Shown: positions 17,401-24,864, counted from the stretch's first letter. The stretch is DNA of 42,079 nt from JAAYCI01 sp964370295 (GCA_964370295.1 CAYJIR010000018.1:1-42079); one strand, 5' to 3'. The notes: generated by a model not told the origin, from the sequence alone. Numbers and translations: made by a program.

Positions 17401-18139
17401 TTTAGGTGACACAGAAGGCGTGGTTCTTACGCAAAAATTGGCCGATGTACTGGGGATCCAGGCAGGAGATACGGCCACCTTGTATTATGATGATGCGCCC
17501 TTGCAAGTGCCTGTAGCGGCCATTGCGGAAAATTATTTTAGCAACTATGTGTATATTACGCCGGAATTCTACGAAAATATCTTCGGAAAAAATCCGGAAT
17601 TCGACAGTGTTTGGTTGAAAACAGCAGAGGATGTTGAAACACAAACTGCCTTGGAAGCTATTTTGCAAGATGATAATGTTTTGGGTGCTTTAGATACAGT
17701 AGATTTCCGCCGTGAATTTTCGGATATGATGAGTGGTTTAGATGCGGTTGTTCTTTTGGCTATTGTATCGGCCGGAGCCTTGGGCGTGGTGGTGCTGTAT
17801 AACCTCACCAACATCAACATTACAGAGCGCACCAGGGAAATTGCCACCCTAAAAGTGCTGGGATTTTATCCTAGGGAATTTGCCGCTTATATTTACCGAG
17901 AAAGTTTTTTCCTTACTCTTTTGGGGTCGTTGTTTGGGCTTTTGCTTGGTGTGGCTTTGCATCGTTTTGTGATGCAGGCCGCCATGGTAGATGACCTTTT
18001 ATTTAGCCCTTATATTGCACCGGGCAGTTATTTTCTTTCGGTGGTATTCACCCTGTTTTCGCTGGCTATAGTGGATGCCTTGATGTTGCGGAATTTGTAC
18101 AAGATAGACAGCATTGAAAGTTTGAAATCTACAGAATAG
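14402..18139 (+). CDS. Very large FtsX-type ABC permease with coiled-coil ectodomain
   Basis: A 1245-residue membrane protein. A first membrane helix lies at about 20-45, followed by an extracytoplasmic MacB-like domain (50-240). An Ala/Glu/Gln-rich coiled coil follows (about 255-700) with repeated LADAEAEL-, LVAGQ- and QLNA-type heptads. An FtsX domain with three helices comes next (about 715-830), then a second ectodomain and a second FtsX domain at the C-terminus (about 1110-1240, GLDAVVLLAIVSAGALGVVVL onward). This is the fused two-FtsX arrangement of exporters that extrude lipids, peptides or envelope components. No ATPase gene lies next to it. GGAGG sits close (4 bases) to the ATG. Confidence 0.88.
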   Translation: MYHKTLFKSLRRELRGSLNRFISIFAITALGGSFFVGLTSIGPDMLLTANHYYEANQLADYRLLSSFGFTEDDITALEESGDYSAVSAGYGLDVLVEGTQGPVPVRIHSIPQGADDTSQLNRPEILQGRYPEAANECLADATGGEAIGDVVMLSPETSEDAQDLLTTQEFTVVGIAESPYYIYHTRGNTELGDGQLSRFYLVLPSAFDSEYYLEVFLRDSAAEGLDSFDDAYDATQSSGEERLEAFAQERESIRYNEIMQEAEVELADAREELLEGQIELADAKAEAEVEFADAEAELAEAKAELVAGQDELTAGQNELVAAREALESGRRELSTQAALLQNGQNAQAAGEADLAAGRASLEAERNALLEGQAAYEAGLSEYNAGLATYQSGLAAWQEAERGVLALRSQYEASEQAYLAAESRLNELKNGTESLAAKSETLGSYVLPAQEADYRSLGTEAANQLEELLAILPEDSAQKTALQNALVGMRSALLLAYDAGLIEVKTLLDDTVLPLLDTEISDQSTALVRQKTELDGFLSTVQSAESALAGQKEPLEIARVQLEQSQVALLTSQAQLQAGMVALAQAEAELNAGAEQLQQSAQQIEQGSAQLNAASAQLSGAESDIQVGESELSDAETELADGWADFFEGQQDLAQARAEADLEFADAEEELADAEAELADAEAELADLEMPEWFVQTREAQPGYSSFENSVDSLRALAGVFPVFFFLVSTLVCLTTMTRMVEEKRTQIGALKALGYSKAAIAFEYLFYGSVASLSGAVVGAAFGITVFPIILWEAYSLMYNMPSLSLAIHPVYVPLSIGVSVLSTAGATLAACLGELHSVPAMLMRPKAPRAGKRILLERIPFLWKRMNFIQKVTSRNIFRYKKRFLMTIIGVAGCTALLLTGFGLNDTIGRVIPLQFEKINNYDATIILSEPSSSQEDSQLNETLSTFGEGLYFDQYSVEVDFEDKTSGNMAVYLFVPEQTQQLQDFLRFYDPQTEEPFYLGDTEGVVLTQKLADVLGIQAGDTATLYYDDAPLQVPVAAIAENYFSNYVYITPEFYENIFGKNPEFDSVWLKTAEDVETQTALEAILQDDNVLGALDTVDFRREFSDMMSGLDAVVLLAIVSAGALGVVVLYNLTNINITERTREIATLKVLGFYPREFAAYIYRESFFLTLLGSLFGLLLGVALHRFVMQAAMVDDLLFSPYIAPGSYFLSVVFTLFSLAIVDALMLRNLYKIDSIESLKSTE

Positions 18140-18223
18140 ATGTGTTTTGCTCTGTATAGCAGAGAGTAAGGTGCACTATTTTTAGGGGAGCTACATTTGA
18201 GTGTTATTAAAGGATACTTCTAT

Positions 18224-19258
18224 ATGAAAAAAATCTTATGCATTATACTTTGTGTTTTAATTCTTGGCGCCTTTTCTGCCTGCTCGGCCGTAGAGGCAGA
18301 AATTATACTCATCACCGATGCCGCTGGTTTGGAAGAGGACGCGCGCAGTGCAGGGCTTTGGGAGGGGATACAATTGTATGCCGATATTCATGGCAAAACC
18401 GCAAATTATATTTTACCCAGTGGGTCTACACAAGAGAATTATAATCAAGCCATTGAAAAAGCCGTAGATAATGGTGCTTCTTTGGTGGTTTTGTCCGGCG
18501 AGTCCTTTGCCTTTGCAACAGAAATGCTGGACGAGCAATACCCAAACACTTCGTTTGTTCTGATGGATGCAGGCGAGGTGGAAAACAGCCCCGATAATCT
18601 ATTTAGTTTGCAACTGTCGGAAGAGGAGGCTGGCTATATGGCGGGTTACATGGCAGTGCTAGACGGCCTGCAGTCCCTTGGGTTTATGGGGCTTGCGCAG
18701 GATGAAAAATCTTTTGGTTACGGATTTGGCTTTGTGCAAGGTGCTGCCGCTGCCGCAGAGGAACTGGACATTCAGGTGGATATGCACTATGCCTATACTG
18801 CCCAAGATAAAGAAAGTGCAAACGAAGCGGCACACGCTTGGTTTGCACAGGGCGTTCAGCTTATTTTTGCCTGTGAGAGTACAATTGCACAGGGAGTATT
18901 CGACGCGGCCGAAGAGCTTGGTGGGGTATGCATGGGTGCCGATATAGACATGGCCTCTTTTTCCCCAACGGTGCAAGTCAGTGCAGTAAAATATTGGCAA
19001 TCTGCCATGGGGCATGCGCTTGACCTATTTTATCAAGGAGATCTTTTTATTTTAGAAAGCGAAACCGTAGGTGTTGCCGAAAACGCCGTGGGCCTTTCCA
19101 TGGAAAGTGCCCGCTTTGAAACGGCCACCTTGCAAGACTACGAGCAGCTTAGGCAAAGGTTTCTAGAAGAGGAAATTGCCGTAGTGCAGGCAGATAGGCA
19201 TGAATATCCACAACATGTGCTTGAATTTACGGAAAACTTGCAAATGAATGAGGCTTAA
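18224..19258 (+). CDS. BMP/PnrA-like substrate-binding lipoprotein
   Basis: A 344-residue extracytoplasmic binding protein of the basic membrane protein (BMP/PnrA) family, whose known members bind nucleosides. The signal peptide (KKILCIILCVLILGAFSAC) ends in a lipobox Cys. The body has the periplasmic-binding-protein pattern: YNQAIEKAVDNGASLVVLSG, EEAGYMAGYMAVL, GFMGLAQDEKSFGYGFGFVQG. I use the ATG at 18224 (AAAGGA, 9 bases) because it gives a normal signal peptide; a TTG at 18197 with GGGGAG is a real alternative. No permease or ATPase of a BMP transporter is adjacent. The stop codon overlaps that of the convergent isochorismatase gene by 4 bases. Confidence 0.83.
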   Translation: MKKILCIILCVLILGAFSACSAVEAEIILITDAAGLEEDARSAGLWEGIQLYADIHGKTANYILPSGSTQENYNQAIEKAVDNGASLVVLSGESFAFATEMLDEQYPNTSFVLMDAGEVENSPDNLFSLQLSEEEAGYMAGYMAVLDGLQSLGFMGLAQDEKSFGYGFGFVQGAAAAAEELDIQVDMHYAYTAQDKESANEAAHAWFAQGVQLIFACESTIAQGVFDAAEELGGVCMGADIDMASFSPTVQVSAVKYWQSAMGHALDLFYQGDLFILESETVGVAENAVGLSMESARFETATLQDYEQLRQRFLEEEIAVVQADRHEYPQHVLEFTENLQMNEA

Positions 19259-19776
19259 ACCACTTGTATCTGGCACATTTTCATGGTTTGCAAGGCGGCC
19301 TCATGCGTTTGGGGTGTCACCCCGGCGCAGCAAGCTGCTTTTACGGAAATTTCCACATCAGGAAGATTGTTTTTTAGCATAATAGCGTTCGAAACAACAC
19401 AGATATCGGTGCACAAGCCCACAATCATAATCGCAATATTTTCGTTTTGTGCACGTTCTTGTAATAGATGCACCAACGCTTCAGAACCAAAGATTGTTTT
19501 TTCGATCACATGGGTTTCATAAAGTCGTGCGAGCCGCCGGTCGAACTGCCAACCCTCGCTATCCTTTATACAGTGGGGTACGGGCAAATATTTTCCCTCT
19601 TGCGTGTTGAGGTAATCCGCAAAGTGGGTATCTTTTGTGGCATATATATTTTCGTTGGGATATTGCTGCATCAGCTCAAGCACATTTTCCACAATGGCTT
19701 CTGCCTCTTTGGTGCCAAGGGCGCCGTCAATAAAGTCTTTTTGCATATCAACCACAACCAATAATTTCTTTTGCAT
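19255..19776 (-). CDS. Isochorismatase-family cysteine hydrolase, nicotinamidase-like
   Basis: A 173-residue cytoplasmic hydrolase. The catalytic triad of the family is complete: Asp10 (VDMQKDF), Lys93 (EKTIFGS) and Cys126 (CTDICV). Asp49 and His51 (KDTHF) and His68 match the metal-binding residues of nicotinamidase, so nicotinamide deamidation is the best guess, though the substrate is not certain. It lies 21 bases after cysE on the same strand and probably shares its transcript, hence its cysteine-responsive control if the attenuator model holds. Confidence 0.85.
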   Translation of the reverse strand: MQKKLLVVVDMQKDFIDGALGTKEAEAIVENVLELMQQYPNENIYATKDTHFADYLNTQEGKYLPVPHCIKDSEGWQFDRRLARLYETHVIEKTIFGSEALVHLLQERAQNENIAIMIVGLCTDICVVSNAIMLKNNLPDVEISVKAACCAGVTPQTHEAALQTMKMCQIQVV

Positions 19777-19797
19777 AATTTTTCAACCCTTTTTGTG

Positions 19798-20490
19798 CTA
19801 GTCATTGTCATAGGATATGGGGCTACGGTCAATTTCAAGTTTGGCCCTGTCGCCCTCTTGTCGTTCTAGACGCGAGAGCTTCTTTTCAAGTTCAACAATA
19901 CGTTTTTCCAAAACATTTGGAAAATGGCTTTGGTCCAATTCGCCACTTGGATTTATGGTTTGGCTACAAGGAGATTTCCCGGGGAAACTGCGCACCACCA
20001 CGGCCGGGCTGCCCACGGCAGTGGAATCACAGGGGATGTCTGCCAAAACGGTGCTGTTTGCGCCAATGCGACTGCGTTCACCTATCACCACCGGTCCCAG
20101 CACTTTTACACCGGCGCCGATAAGAACCCCGTTACATACTGTAGGGTGGCGTTTTCCTGTTTGTTTGCCGGTGCCGCCTAAAGTGACGCCGTGGTAGATG
20201 GTTACATCGTCTCCCACTTCTGCGGTTTCCCCTATCACAATTCCCATGCCATGGTCGATGAAAAGGTGGTTGCCGATGGTTGCACCCGGATGAATTTCAA
20301 TTCCGGTTGCATTGCGTCCAAATTGGCTTATCATGCGTGCCAGAAAGAATTGTCGATGTAAATAAAGCCAGTGGCCTATACGGTGGAAAATTAGGATGTG
20401 AAAACCCGGATACAAAAACAGCACTTGTGCCAAACTAACACCGGCCGGGTCTGTATTTTGAATGTTCTTTGCATCACTGAGCAGGCCCAT
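19798..20490 (-). CDS. cysE: Serine O-acetyltransferase
   Basis: A 230-residue enzyme that makes O-acetylserine from serine and acetyl-CoA, the committed step of cysteine synthesis. A helical N-terminus (1-60) is followed by a left-handed beta-helix of hexapeptide repeats (about 62-175), with active-site motifs FIDHGMGIVIGETA and HGVTLGGTGKQTGKRHP. The C-terminus adds a charged helix. I place the start at 20490, directly after AAAGGAG; a longer frame to 20622 would read through a terminator and has no ribosome binding site. The leader carries a Cys-codon peptide and an intrinsic terminator, strong evidence for attenuation. The cysteine synthase partner (cysK) is not in the window. Confidence 0.93.
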   Translation of the reverse strand: MGLLSDAKNIQNTDPAGVSLAQVLFLYPGFHILIFHRIGHWLYLHRQFFLARMISQFGRNATGIEIHPGATIGNHLFIDHGMGIVIGETAEVGDDVTIYHGVTLGGTGKQTGKRHPTVCNGVLIGAGVKVLGPVVIGERSRIGANSTVLADIPCDSTAVGSPAVVVRSFPGKSPCSQTINPSGELDQSHFPNVLEKRIVELEKKLSRLERQEGDRAKLEIDRSPISYDND

Positions 20491-20520
20491 ATGAATTCTC
20501 CTTTTGAAGTGGCCAAAATA

Positions 20521-20565
20521 AAAAAATAAAGAGCTCGGGGCATAAAATATAGCCCCGAGCTCTTT
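20521..20565 (-). terminator. Attenuator terminator in the cysE leader
   Basis: On the minus strand AAAGAGCTCGGGGC (20565-20552) pairs perfectly with GCCCCGAGCTCTTT (20541-20528) across a 10-base loop, followed by ATTTTTTTATTTT. This 14-pair terminator lies between the leader peptide and cysE, so it must be bypassed to express cysE from the leader promoter. Its 5' arm can instead pair with leader codons 15 and 17-19. Confidence 0.88.
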
Positions 20566-20579
20566 GTGGTTGCTTTTGT

Positions 20580-20648
20580 TTACAGCACACAAAAAGAACG
20601 AAGCGGTATAAAACAACAACAAAAATTTTTATAGATATTTTGCATCAT
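20580..20648 (-). CDS. Cysteine leader peptide (attenuator) upstream of cysE
   Basis: A 22-codon reading frame translating to MMQNIYKNFCCCFIPLRSFCVL and ending in TAA. AAAGGAG lies 6 bases before the first ATG, a site as good as those of real genes. It has four Cys codons, all TGT, three of them consecutive (20621-20613) and one near the end (20591-20589). Its stop codon is 14 bases before the terminator stem. Codons 15 and 17-19 (20606-20604 and 20599-20593) are complementary to the terminator's 5' arm (20557-20555 and 20565-20559). A ribosome waiting for Cys-tRNA at the CCC run would leave these free to pair and prevent termination. The peptide itself probably has no other function. Confidence 0.85.
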   Translation of the reverse strand: MMQNIYKNFCCCFIPLRSFCVL

Positions 20649-20678
20649 TTGCCGCTCCTTTCTCAATAATGTGTTTTA

Positions 20679-20712
20679 AGTGTATCATAGCCCCGGTGTT
20701 TTCGTCAAGCAA
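20679..20712 (-). promoter_or_regulatory. Promoter of the cysE leader
   Basis: Two overlapping readings exist on the minus strand: TTGACG (20708-20703) with TACACT (20684-20679) at 18 bases, or TTGCTT (20712-20707) with TATGAT (20689-20684) at 17 bases. Either starts transcription about 25-35 bases before the leader peptide. Confidence 0.65.
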
Positions 20713-20756
20713 GGGTAGCGTGTTAAACTGTTTAGAATAACAGAAAATACACGCGC

Positions 20757-21524
20757 CTATACAGAGCCAGCCTTGATGATTTCGCCAAAATCAGATGGTT
20801 TTAAGCTTGCGCCCCCAATAAGGCCGCCATCCACGTTGGTTTTTCCCAGCAGCTCTGCCGCATTTTGTGCATTCATGCTACCGCCGTATTGAATGGTAAC
20901 ACCATCGGCCACAGCCTGGCTATACAGTTCGGCTAAAACCTTACGGATGGACGCACACACCTCTTCGGCCTGCTCTGCCGTTGCTGTACGGCCGGTGCCA
21001 ATGGCCCAAACAGGCTCGTAGGCTAAAATAACATTTTTCATTTCATTGGCAGTCACACCAAGCAAAGCAATTTTGGTTTGCATCCGAACCAATTCCTCGG
21101 TAACACCTTGCTCGCGTTGTTCTAAACTTTCACCCACGCAAACAATGGCACAAAGCCCTGCGGCTAAAGCCGCTTTGGTGCGTAAATTTACTGTCTCATC
21201 GGTTTCGGCAAAATATTGACGACGCTCGCTGTGCCCCACTACCACATGACTGACACCCAGTTCTTTTAGCATGTCGGCAGAAATTTCACCTGTGTAAGCG
21301 CCGCTTTTTTCATAGTGCACATTTTGTGCGCCTACAGAGATATTGCTACCTTGAGATTCAAAAACAGCTGTTGCAAGGTCGGTAAATGGCGTGCACACCA
21401 CCACATCGCAGGCAGCTTTTTCCACAATGGGTTTTAAGGCCAAGATAAGCTCTTTGGCCTCTTGGGTTGTTTTGTTCATTTTCCAGTTGCCTGCAATTAC
21501 TACTTTACGTTTGCTCTTATCCAT
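20757..21524 (-). CDS. tpiA: Triosephosphate isomerase
   Basis: A 255-residue glycolytic enzyme interconverting dihydroxyacetone phosphate and glyceraldehyde 3-phosphate. Catalytic residues are Lys15 (GNWKMN), His98 (VGHSERR) and Glu170 (AYEPVWAIGTG); the phosphate loop IGGASL is near the C-terminus. The ATG follows AAGGAG. It lies 60 bases downstream of pgk in the same direction and is probably co-transcribed with it. Read-through would enter the cysE leader and meet its terminator. Confidence 0.97.
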   Translation of the reverse strand: MDKSKRKVVIAGNWKMNKTTQEAKELILALKPIVEKAACDVVVCTPFTDLATAVFESQGSNISVGAQNVHYEKSGAYTGEISADMLKELGVSHVVVGHSERRQYFAETDETVNLRTKAALAAGLCAIVCVGESLEQREQGVTEELVRMQTKIALLGVTANEMKNVILAYEPVWAIGTGRTATAEQAEEVCASIRKVLAELYSQAVADGVTIQYGGSMNAQNAAELLGKTNVDGGLIGGASLKPSDFGEIIKAGSV

Positions 21525-21584
21525 CGTTGCAAATTCTCCTTTTAAGCAGTGCGTTATAAATAATGCGGTTTTCGCACTTTGAGT

Positions 21585-22790
21585 TTACTGTGCTTCAATA
21601 GCGGCAATGCCGGGCAATTCTTTACCTTCTAGGTATTCAAGGCTTGCTCCACCCCCGGTGGAGATGTGGCTCATATCATCGGCAAGACCTAGTTGCATCA
21701 CGGCCGCGGCAGAATCTCCTCCGCCAATCACTGTGGTGGCACCACTGTCGGCCATGGCACGCGCTACGGCCAAAGTTCCCTTGCATAAAGTGGGGTTTTC
21801 AAATACACCCATGGGCCCGTTCCACACAACGGTTTTGGCTTGTTTAATTTCGTTGGCAAAAAGCTCGTTTGTTTTTTCTCCAATGTCTAAGCCTAAGGTG
21901 TCGGCTGGCATAGCTTGCACAGGGTATGTTACGGCGTCCACATCGGCATCAATGGGGCTAGGAAATGAAGTGGTGTTTACAGAATCCACAGGAAGCAACA
22001 ACTTCACACCACGTTCTTCTGCCTTTTTTATCATATCACGGCAATAATCTAGCTTTTCGTTGTCTACTAGGCTTTTGCCCACTTCATAGCCTTGGGCTTT
22101 CAAAAAGGTATACGCCATGCCACCGCCGATAATAAGGGCATCTACCTTGGTGAGCAAGTTATCTATAACATTGAGTTTGTCGGCAACTTTTGCACCGCCT
22201 AGGATAGCCACAAACGGACGAGCGGGCGTGTTTACGGCATTGCCAAGATATTCGATTTCTTTGCCCATTAGATAACCCACTGCCGTTACAGGTACAAGTT
22301 CGGCCACTCCCACGGTAGAACAATGTGCACGGTGAGAAGAGCCAAAGGCATCATCTACATATACCTCGCACAAGCTTGCCAGTTCTTCGCTAAAAGCCGG
22401 AAGATTTTTGGTTTCTTCTTTGCGAAAACGTGTGTTTTGCAATAGAACCAAATCACCGTCTTTCATTTCTGCCACAGCTCGACGTGCGTTGCTGCCTACC
22501 ACGTTGTCGTCATCGGCAAACAAAACCGGTTTGCCCAAAAGTTCTGCCAAACGTTTGGCACAAGGCGCCAAAGAGAAGGTCGGGTTTGGCTCTTTCGGTT
22601 TGCCAAGATGGCTACACAAAATAACACGTCCACCTTCATTTACTAATTTTTGAATGGTGGGTAGCGCTGCCACAATGCGGTTATCATTTGTGATTTCCCC
22701 GTCTTTTAACGGAACATTGAAATCCACACGCACCAAAACGCGCTTGCCTTTTACGCTGATATCGTCTATTGTTTTTTTGCCAAGACCCAT
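21585..22790 (-). CDS. pgk: Phosphoglycerate kinase
   Basis: A 401-residue monomeric kinase transferring phosphate from 1,3-bisphosphoglycerate to ADP. The N-terminal block VLVRVDFNVPL, the substrate-binding SHLGKP, the hinge and the C-terminal nucleotide motif TVIGGGDSAAAV are all present. The start is the ATG at 22790 after GGAAG; the frame continues upstream without a ribosome binding site. The order pgk-tpiA is common in Firmicutes; here gap lies about 10 kb away and in its own unit. Confidence 0.97.
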   Translation of the reverse strand: MGLGKKTIDDISVKGKRVLVRVDFNVPLKDGEITNDNRIVAALPTIQKLVNEGGRVILCSHLGKPKEPNPTFSLAPCAKRLAELLGKPVLFADDDNVVGSNARRAVAEMKDGDLVLLQNTRFRKEETKNLPAFSEELASLCEVYVDDAFGSSHRAHCSTVGVAELVPVTAVGYLMGKEIEYLGNAVNTPARPFVAILGGAKVADKLNVIDNLLTKVDALIIGGGMAYTFLKAQGYEVGKSLVDNEKLDYCRDMIKKAEERGVKLLLPVDSVNTTSFPSPIDADVDAVTYPVQAMPADTLGLDIGEKTNELFANEIKQAKTVVWNGPMGVFENPTLCKGTLAVARAMADSGATTVIGGGDSAAAVMQLGLADDMSHISTGGGASLEYLEGKELPGIAAIEAQ

Positions 22791-22826
22791 GATAGCAACT
22801 TCCTTTCTAAAATAAATGATGCTTAT

Positions 22827-22855
22827 AGTATAGCCTAAAAACAATTTATTAACAA
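22827..22855 (-). promoter_or_regulatory. Promoter of pgk-tpiA
   Basis: Minus-strand TTGTTA (22855-22850) and TATACT (22832-22827) are separated by exactly 17 bases, 36 bases before the pgk start. Confidence 0.65.
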
Positions 22856-23002
22856 GTTCGTACATTCCCATGCCCAAAAAAAAGCCCATTGCACAAATTA
22901 CTCTTTCGCATTAAAAATCTTCTGTGTAATGTGTGGCAAGTGAAAGGGCGGCTGACAGAAAAAGAAGCACATCTCTCTGAATTAGTATAAAAAAAACTGG
23001 TC

Positions 23003-23024
23003 CTATGTTATACTGTGAACATAG
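23003..23024 (+). promoter_or_regulatory. -10 element within an operator-like palindrome
   Basis: CTATGTT (23003-23009) and AACATAG (23018-23024) form a 7-base inverted repeat that brackets TATACT (23009-23014), a likely -10. No strong -35 is seen, so the promoter may need an activator or be repressed from this site. Confidence 0.4.
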
Positions 23025-23093
23025 AAACCAGAGTGAGATCTTTGGGATGCAAATACAAATATTACACTGTTGTTTGAATTAGGAGGTACTTGT

Positions 23094-23588
23094 ATGACAA
23101 ACTGCCAAACTTTCATCTTCGCCACATTGCCCACATGTGTAGCCGAGCTTACCGCCTTGCCAGAGGCCGCTTTGAACAGCCCGTTTTGCACGGCTGCGTT
23201 AACCGTTGTGGCCATGCATGCCTATACCTTGAACACACAGCAAGGCATCGACATGATCAATGTGCTAAAAGGCCCACAGCCACTTAGTGTTTATGACAAG
23301 CAATTTCTGCGCGATAGGCTTGCTGCCAGCAAATATTTGCCAAGTTCTTATATGCAAGGTTCTAGCGTGCAAAACAACTATACTCCCACAGTTCCCTATA
23401 GCATCACAGTGTGTGAAAACCCCTATTCTTATGCAGAGGCCGGTTATGCTAAGCTTTTTCTTAGGTCATCCGGGGCAGACACAGAACGTCCTGTGAAATT
23501 GCGTCAAAAGGGAGAGCAGTGGTTTTTGTGGGAGAATATGCTTATGCCCAGCATTCGTGTGCCGGCCGCACAAGATCCATGGGCATAG
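23094..23588 (+). CDS. DUF6935-like protein
   Basis: A 164-residue cytoplasmic protein resembling DUF6935 family proteins. Supporting blocks are MINVLKGPQPLSVYDKQFLRDRL, SYMQGSSVQNNYTP, SITVCENPYS, YAKLFLRSSGADTERPVKLRQK and the C-terminal RVPAAQDPWA. The family has no known function; members I recall from Clostridia keep the NNYTP and DRP-like segments. AGGAGG precedes the ATG. It is a single gene convergent with the DUF362 gene. The family name is from memory and less certain than the gene call. Confidence 0.72.
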   Translation: MTNCQTFIFATLPTCVAELTALPEAALNSPFCTAALTVVAMHAYTLNTQQGIDMINVLKGPQPLSVYDKQFLRDRLAASKYLPSSYMQGSSVQNNYTPTVPYSITVCENPYSYAEAGYAKLFLRSSGADTERPVKLRQKGEQWFLWENMLMPSIRVPAAQDPWA

Positions 23589-23668
23589 TGTTTTCTAGCC
23601 ACCCTATTTTCTGATAATCTGAGTTTTGCTTAAAAGTCATCTAATGTGTTTGACTTGAGGGATAGAAA

Positions 23669-24775
23669 CTATATTTGTACAAGCTCATATGCACTGTTTC
23701 CAATGCCCATTTGTTCAGCATAGCGAATTTGTCCGCGCCAATCTGTTGTGGGAAAGATGTTGCAAAAATGGTCGCCACTGTTGTGGATGGATTGTCCAAG
23801 GGCGCTATTGGGAATGGGTGGTGCCGCGTTCACGGCATCACTGCAGGCCATGTCCAATGCGACGGGATCAAAAGAGGCAAACATGCCAATATCCGGAACA
23901 ACAGCGGCATCATTTTCGGAGTGGCAGTCACAATAAGGGGATACTTGGTTTACAATGCTAATGTGAAAATGAGGACGGTTGGCAAGAACTGCTTTTGCAT
24001 ACTCCACCATTTTTTCATTAACCAATTGACCGTTACTGTCAAACTCACTGGCAATGGCGTGGAAGGCACATACAGAGATACAACGGCCACAGCCGACACA
24101 AGTATCTTCTTGAATATGTGCTTTTTTTTGCGTGTCATAGTAAATGGCACTTTGTGCACAGTAATTAAAACATACCCCGCAACCACGACATGCGTCACTG
24201 ATAAAAGGTTTGCCATCGTTGTGCATTTGCATTTTTCCTGCGCGGCTACCACAGCCCATGCCAATGTTTTTTATGGCACCGCCAAAGCCTGTCATTTCGT
24301 GGCCTTTAAAGTGGTTTAGAGAAATAAATACATCGGCATCCATCACGGTGCGGCCTATTAGTGCTGTTTTAAAGTGTTTTCCGCCTTCTACAGGTACCTC
24401 TGCTTCATCGTTGCCTTTTAGTCCATCGCCTATGATAATCTCGCAACCGGTAGACAGCATGGAAAAGCCATTTTCTGCTGCCGCACCAAGATGATCCAGC
24501 GCATTGCCACGGCGGCCCACATAAAGAGTGCCACAATCGGTTAAAAAGGGGCGTCCATGCAAAGATTTAACACGGTCGGCCACTGTTTTTGCAAAGTTAG
24601 GCCGCAAAAAAGAAAGGTTCCCGGGCTCGCCAAAATGCATTTTTATGGCCACGAACTTGCCCTCGAACTGAATGTTGTCGATGCCGGCTTTTTCTATCAA
24701 GGTATTCAATTTTTTTTGTAAGCCCTCGCCGAGCTTACAGCGCATGTCGGTGAAGTAGACTTTAGACTTTTCCAT
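23669..24775 (-). CDS. DUF362 protein with 2[4Fe-4S] ferredoxin domain
   Basis: A 368-residue protein. The DUF362 domain (about 1-185 and 265-350) holds KMHFGEPGNLSFLRPNFAKTVADRV and FISLNHFKGHEMTGFGGAIKNIGMGCGSRAGK. A ferredoxin insert at about 190-232 has two cluster motifs, CRGCGVCFNYC and CVGCGRCISVC. Such proteins are predicted redox or Fe-S carriers in anaerobes; the partner is unknown. The start is at 24775 after AAGGAG. It lies 89 bases downstream of the CinA fusion and may be the last gene of that group. Confidence 0.88.
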   Translation of the reverse strand: MEKSKVYFTDMRCKLGEGLQKKLNTLIEKAGIDNIQFEGKFVAIKMHFGEPGNLSFLRPNFAKTVADRVKSLHGRPFLTDCGTLYVGRRGNALDHLGAAAENGFSMLSTGCEIIIGDGLKGNDEAEVPVEGGKHFKTALIGRTVMDADVFISLNHFKGHEMTGFGGAIKNIGMGCGSRAGKMQMHNDGKPFISDACRGCGVCFNYCAQSAIYYDTQKKAHIQEDTCVGCGRCISVCAFHAIASEFDSNGQLVNEKMVEYAKAVLANRPHFHISIVNQVSPYCDCHSENDAAVVPDIGMFASFDPVALDMACSDAVNAAPPIPNSALGQSIHNSGDHFCNIFPTTDWRGQIRYAEQMGIGNSAYELVQI

Positions 24776-24864
24776 TTTTTCTCCTTTTTTTCTCCTTAGT
24801 GCATAATGTTGATGTTTAGAAAGAAAATTCAAACAATAAACGATGAATAAATAGAATTAAAAGG

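Noticed and set aside
20491..20622. 44-residue N-terminal extension of CysE
   Set aside because: It would be translated across the terminator, in a different frame from the leader peptide, and has no ribosome binding site; the normal serine acetyltransferase length fits the start at 20490.
20528..20700. Cys-specific T-box or SAM riboswitch upstream of cysE
   Set aside because: No T-box sequence (AGGGTGG-ACCGCG) or specifier-loop architecture is present, and the space from promoter to terminator (about 110 bases) is too short; the peptide-leader explanation fits better.
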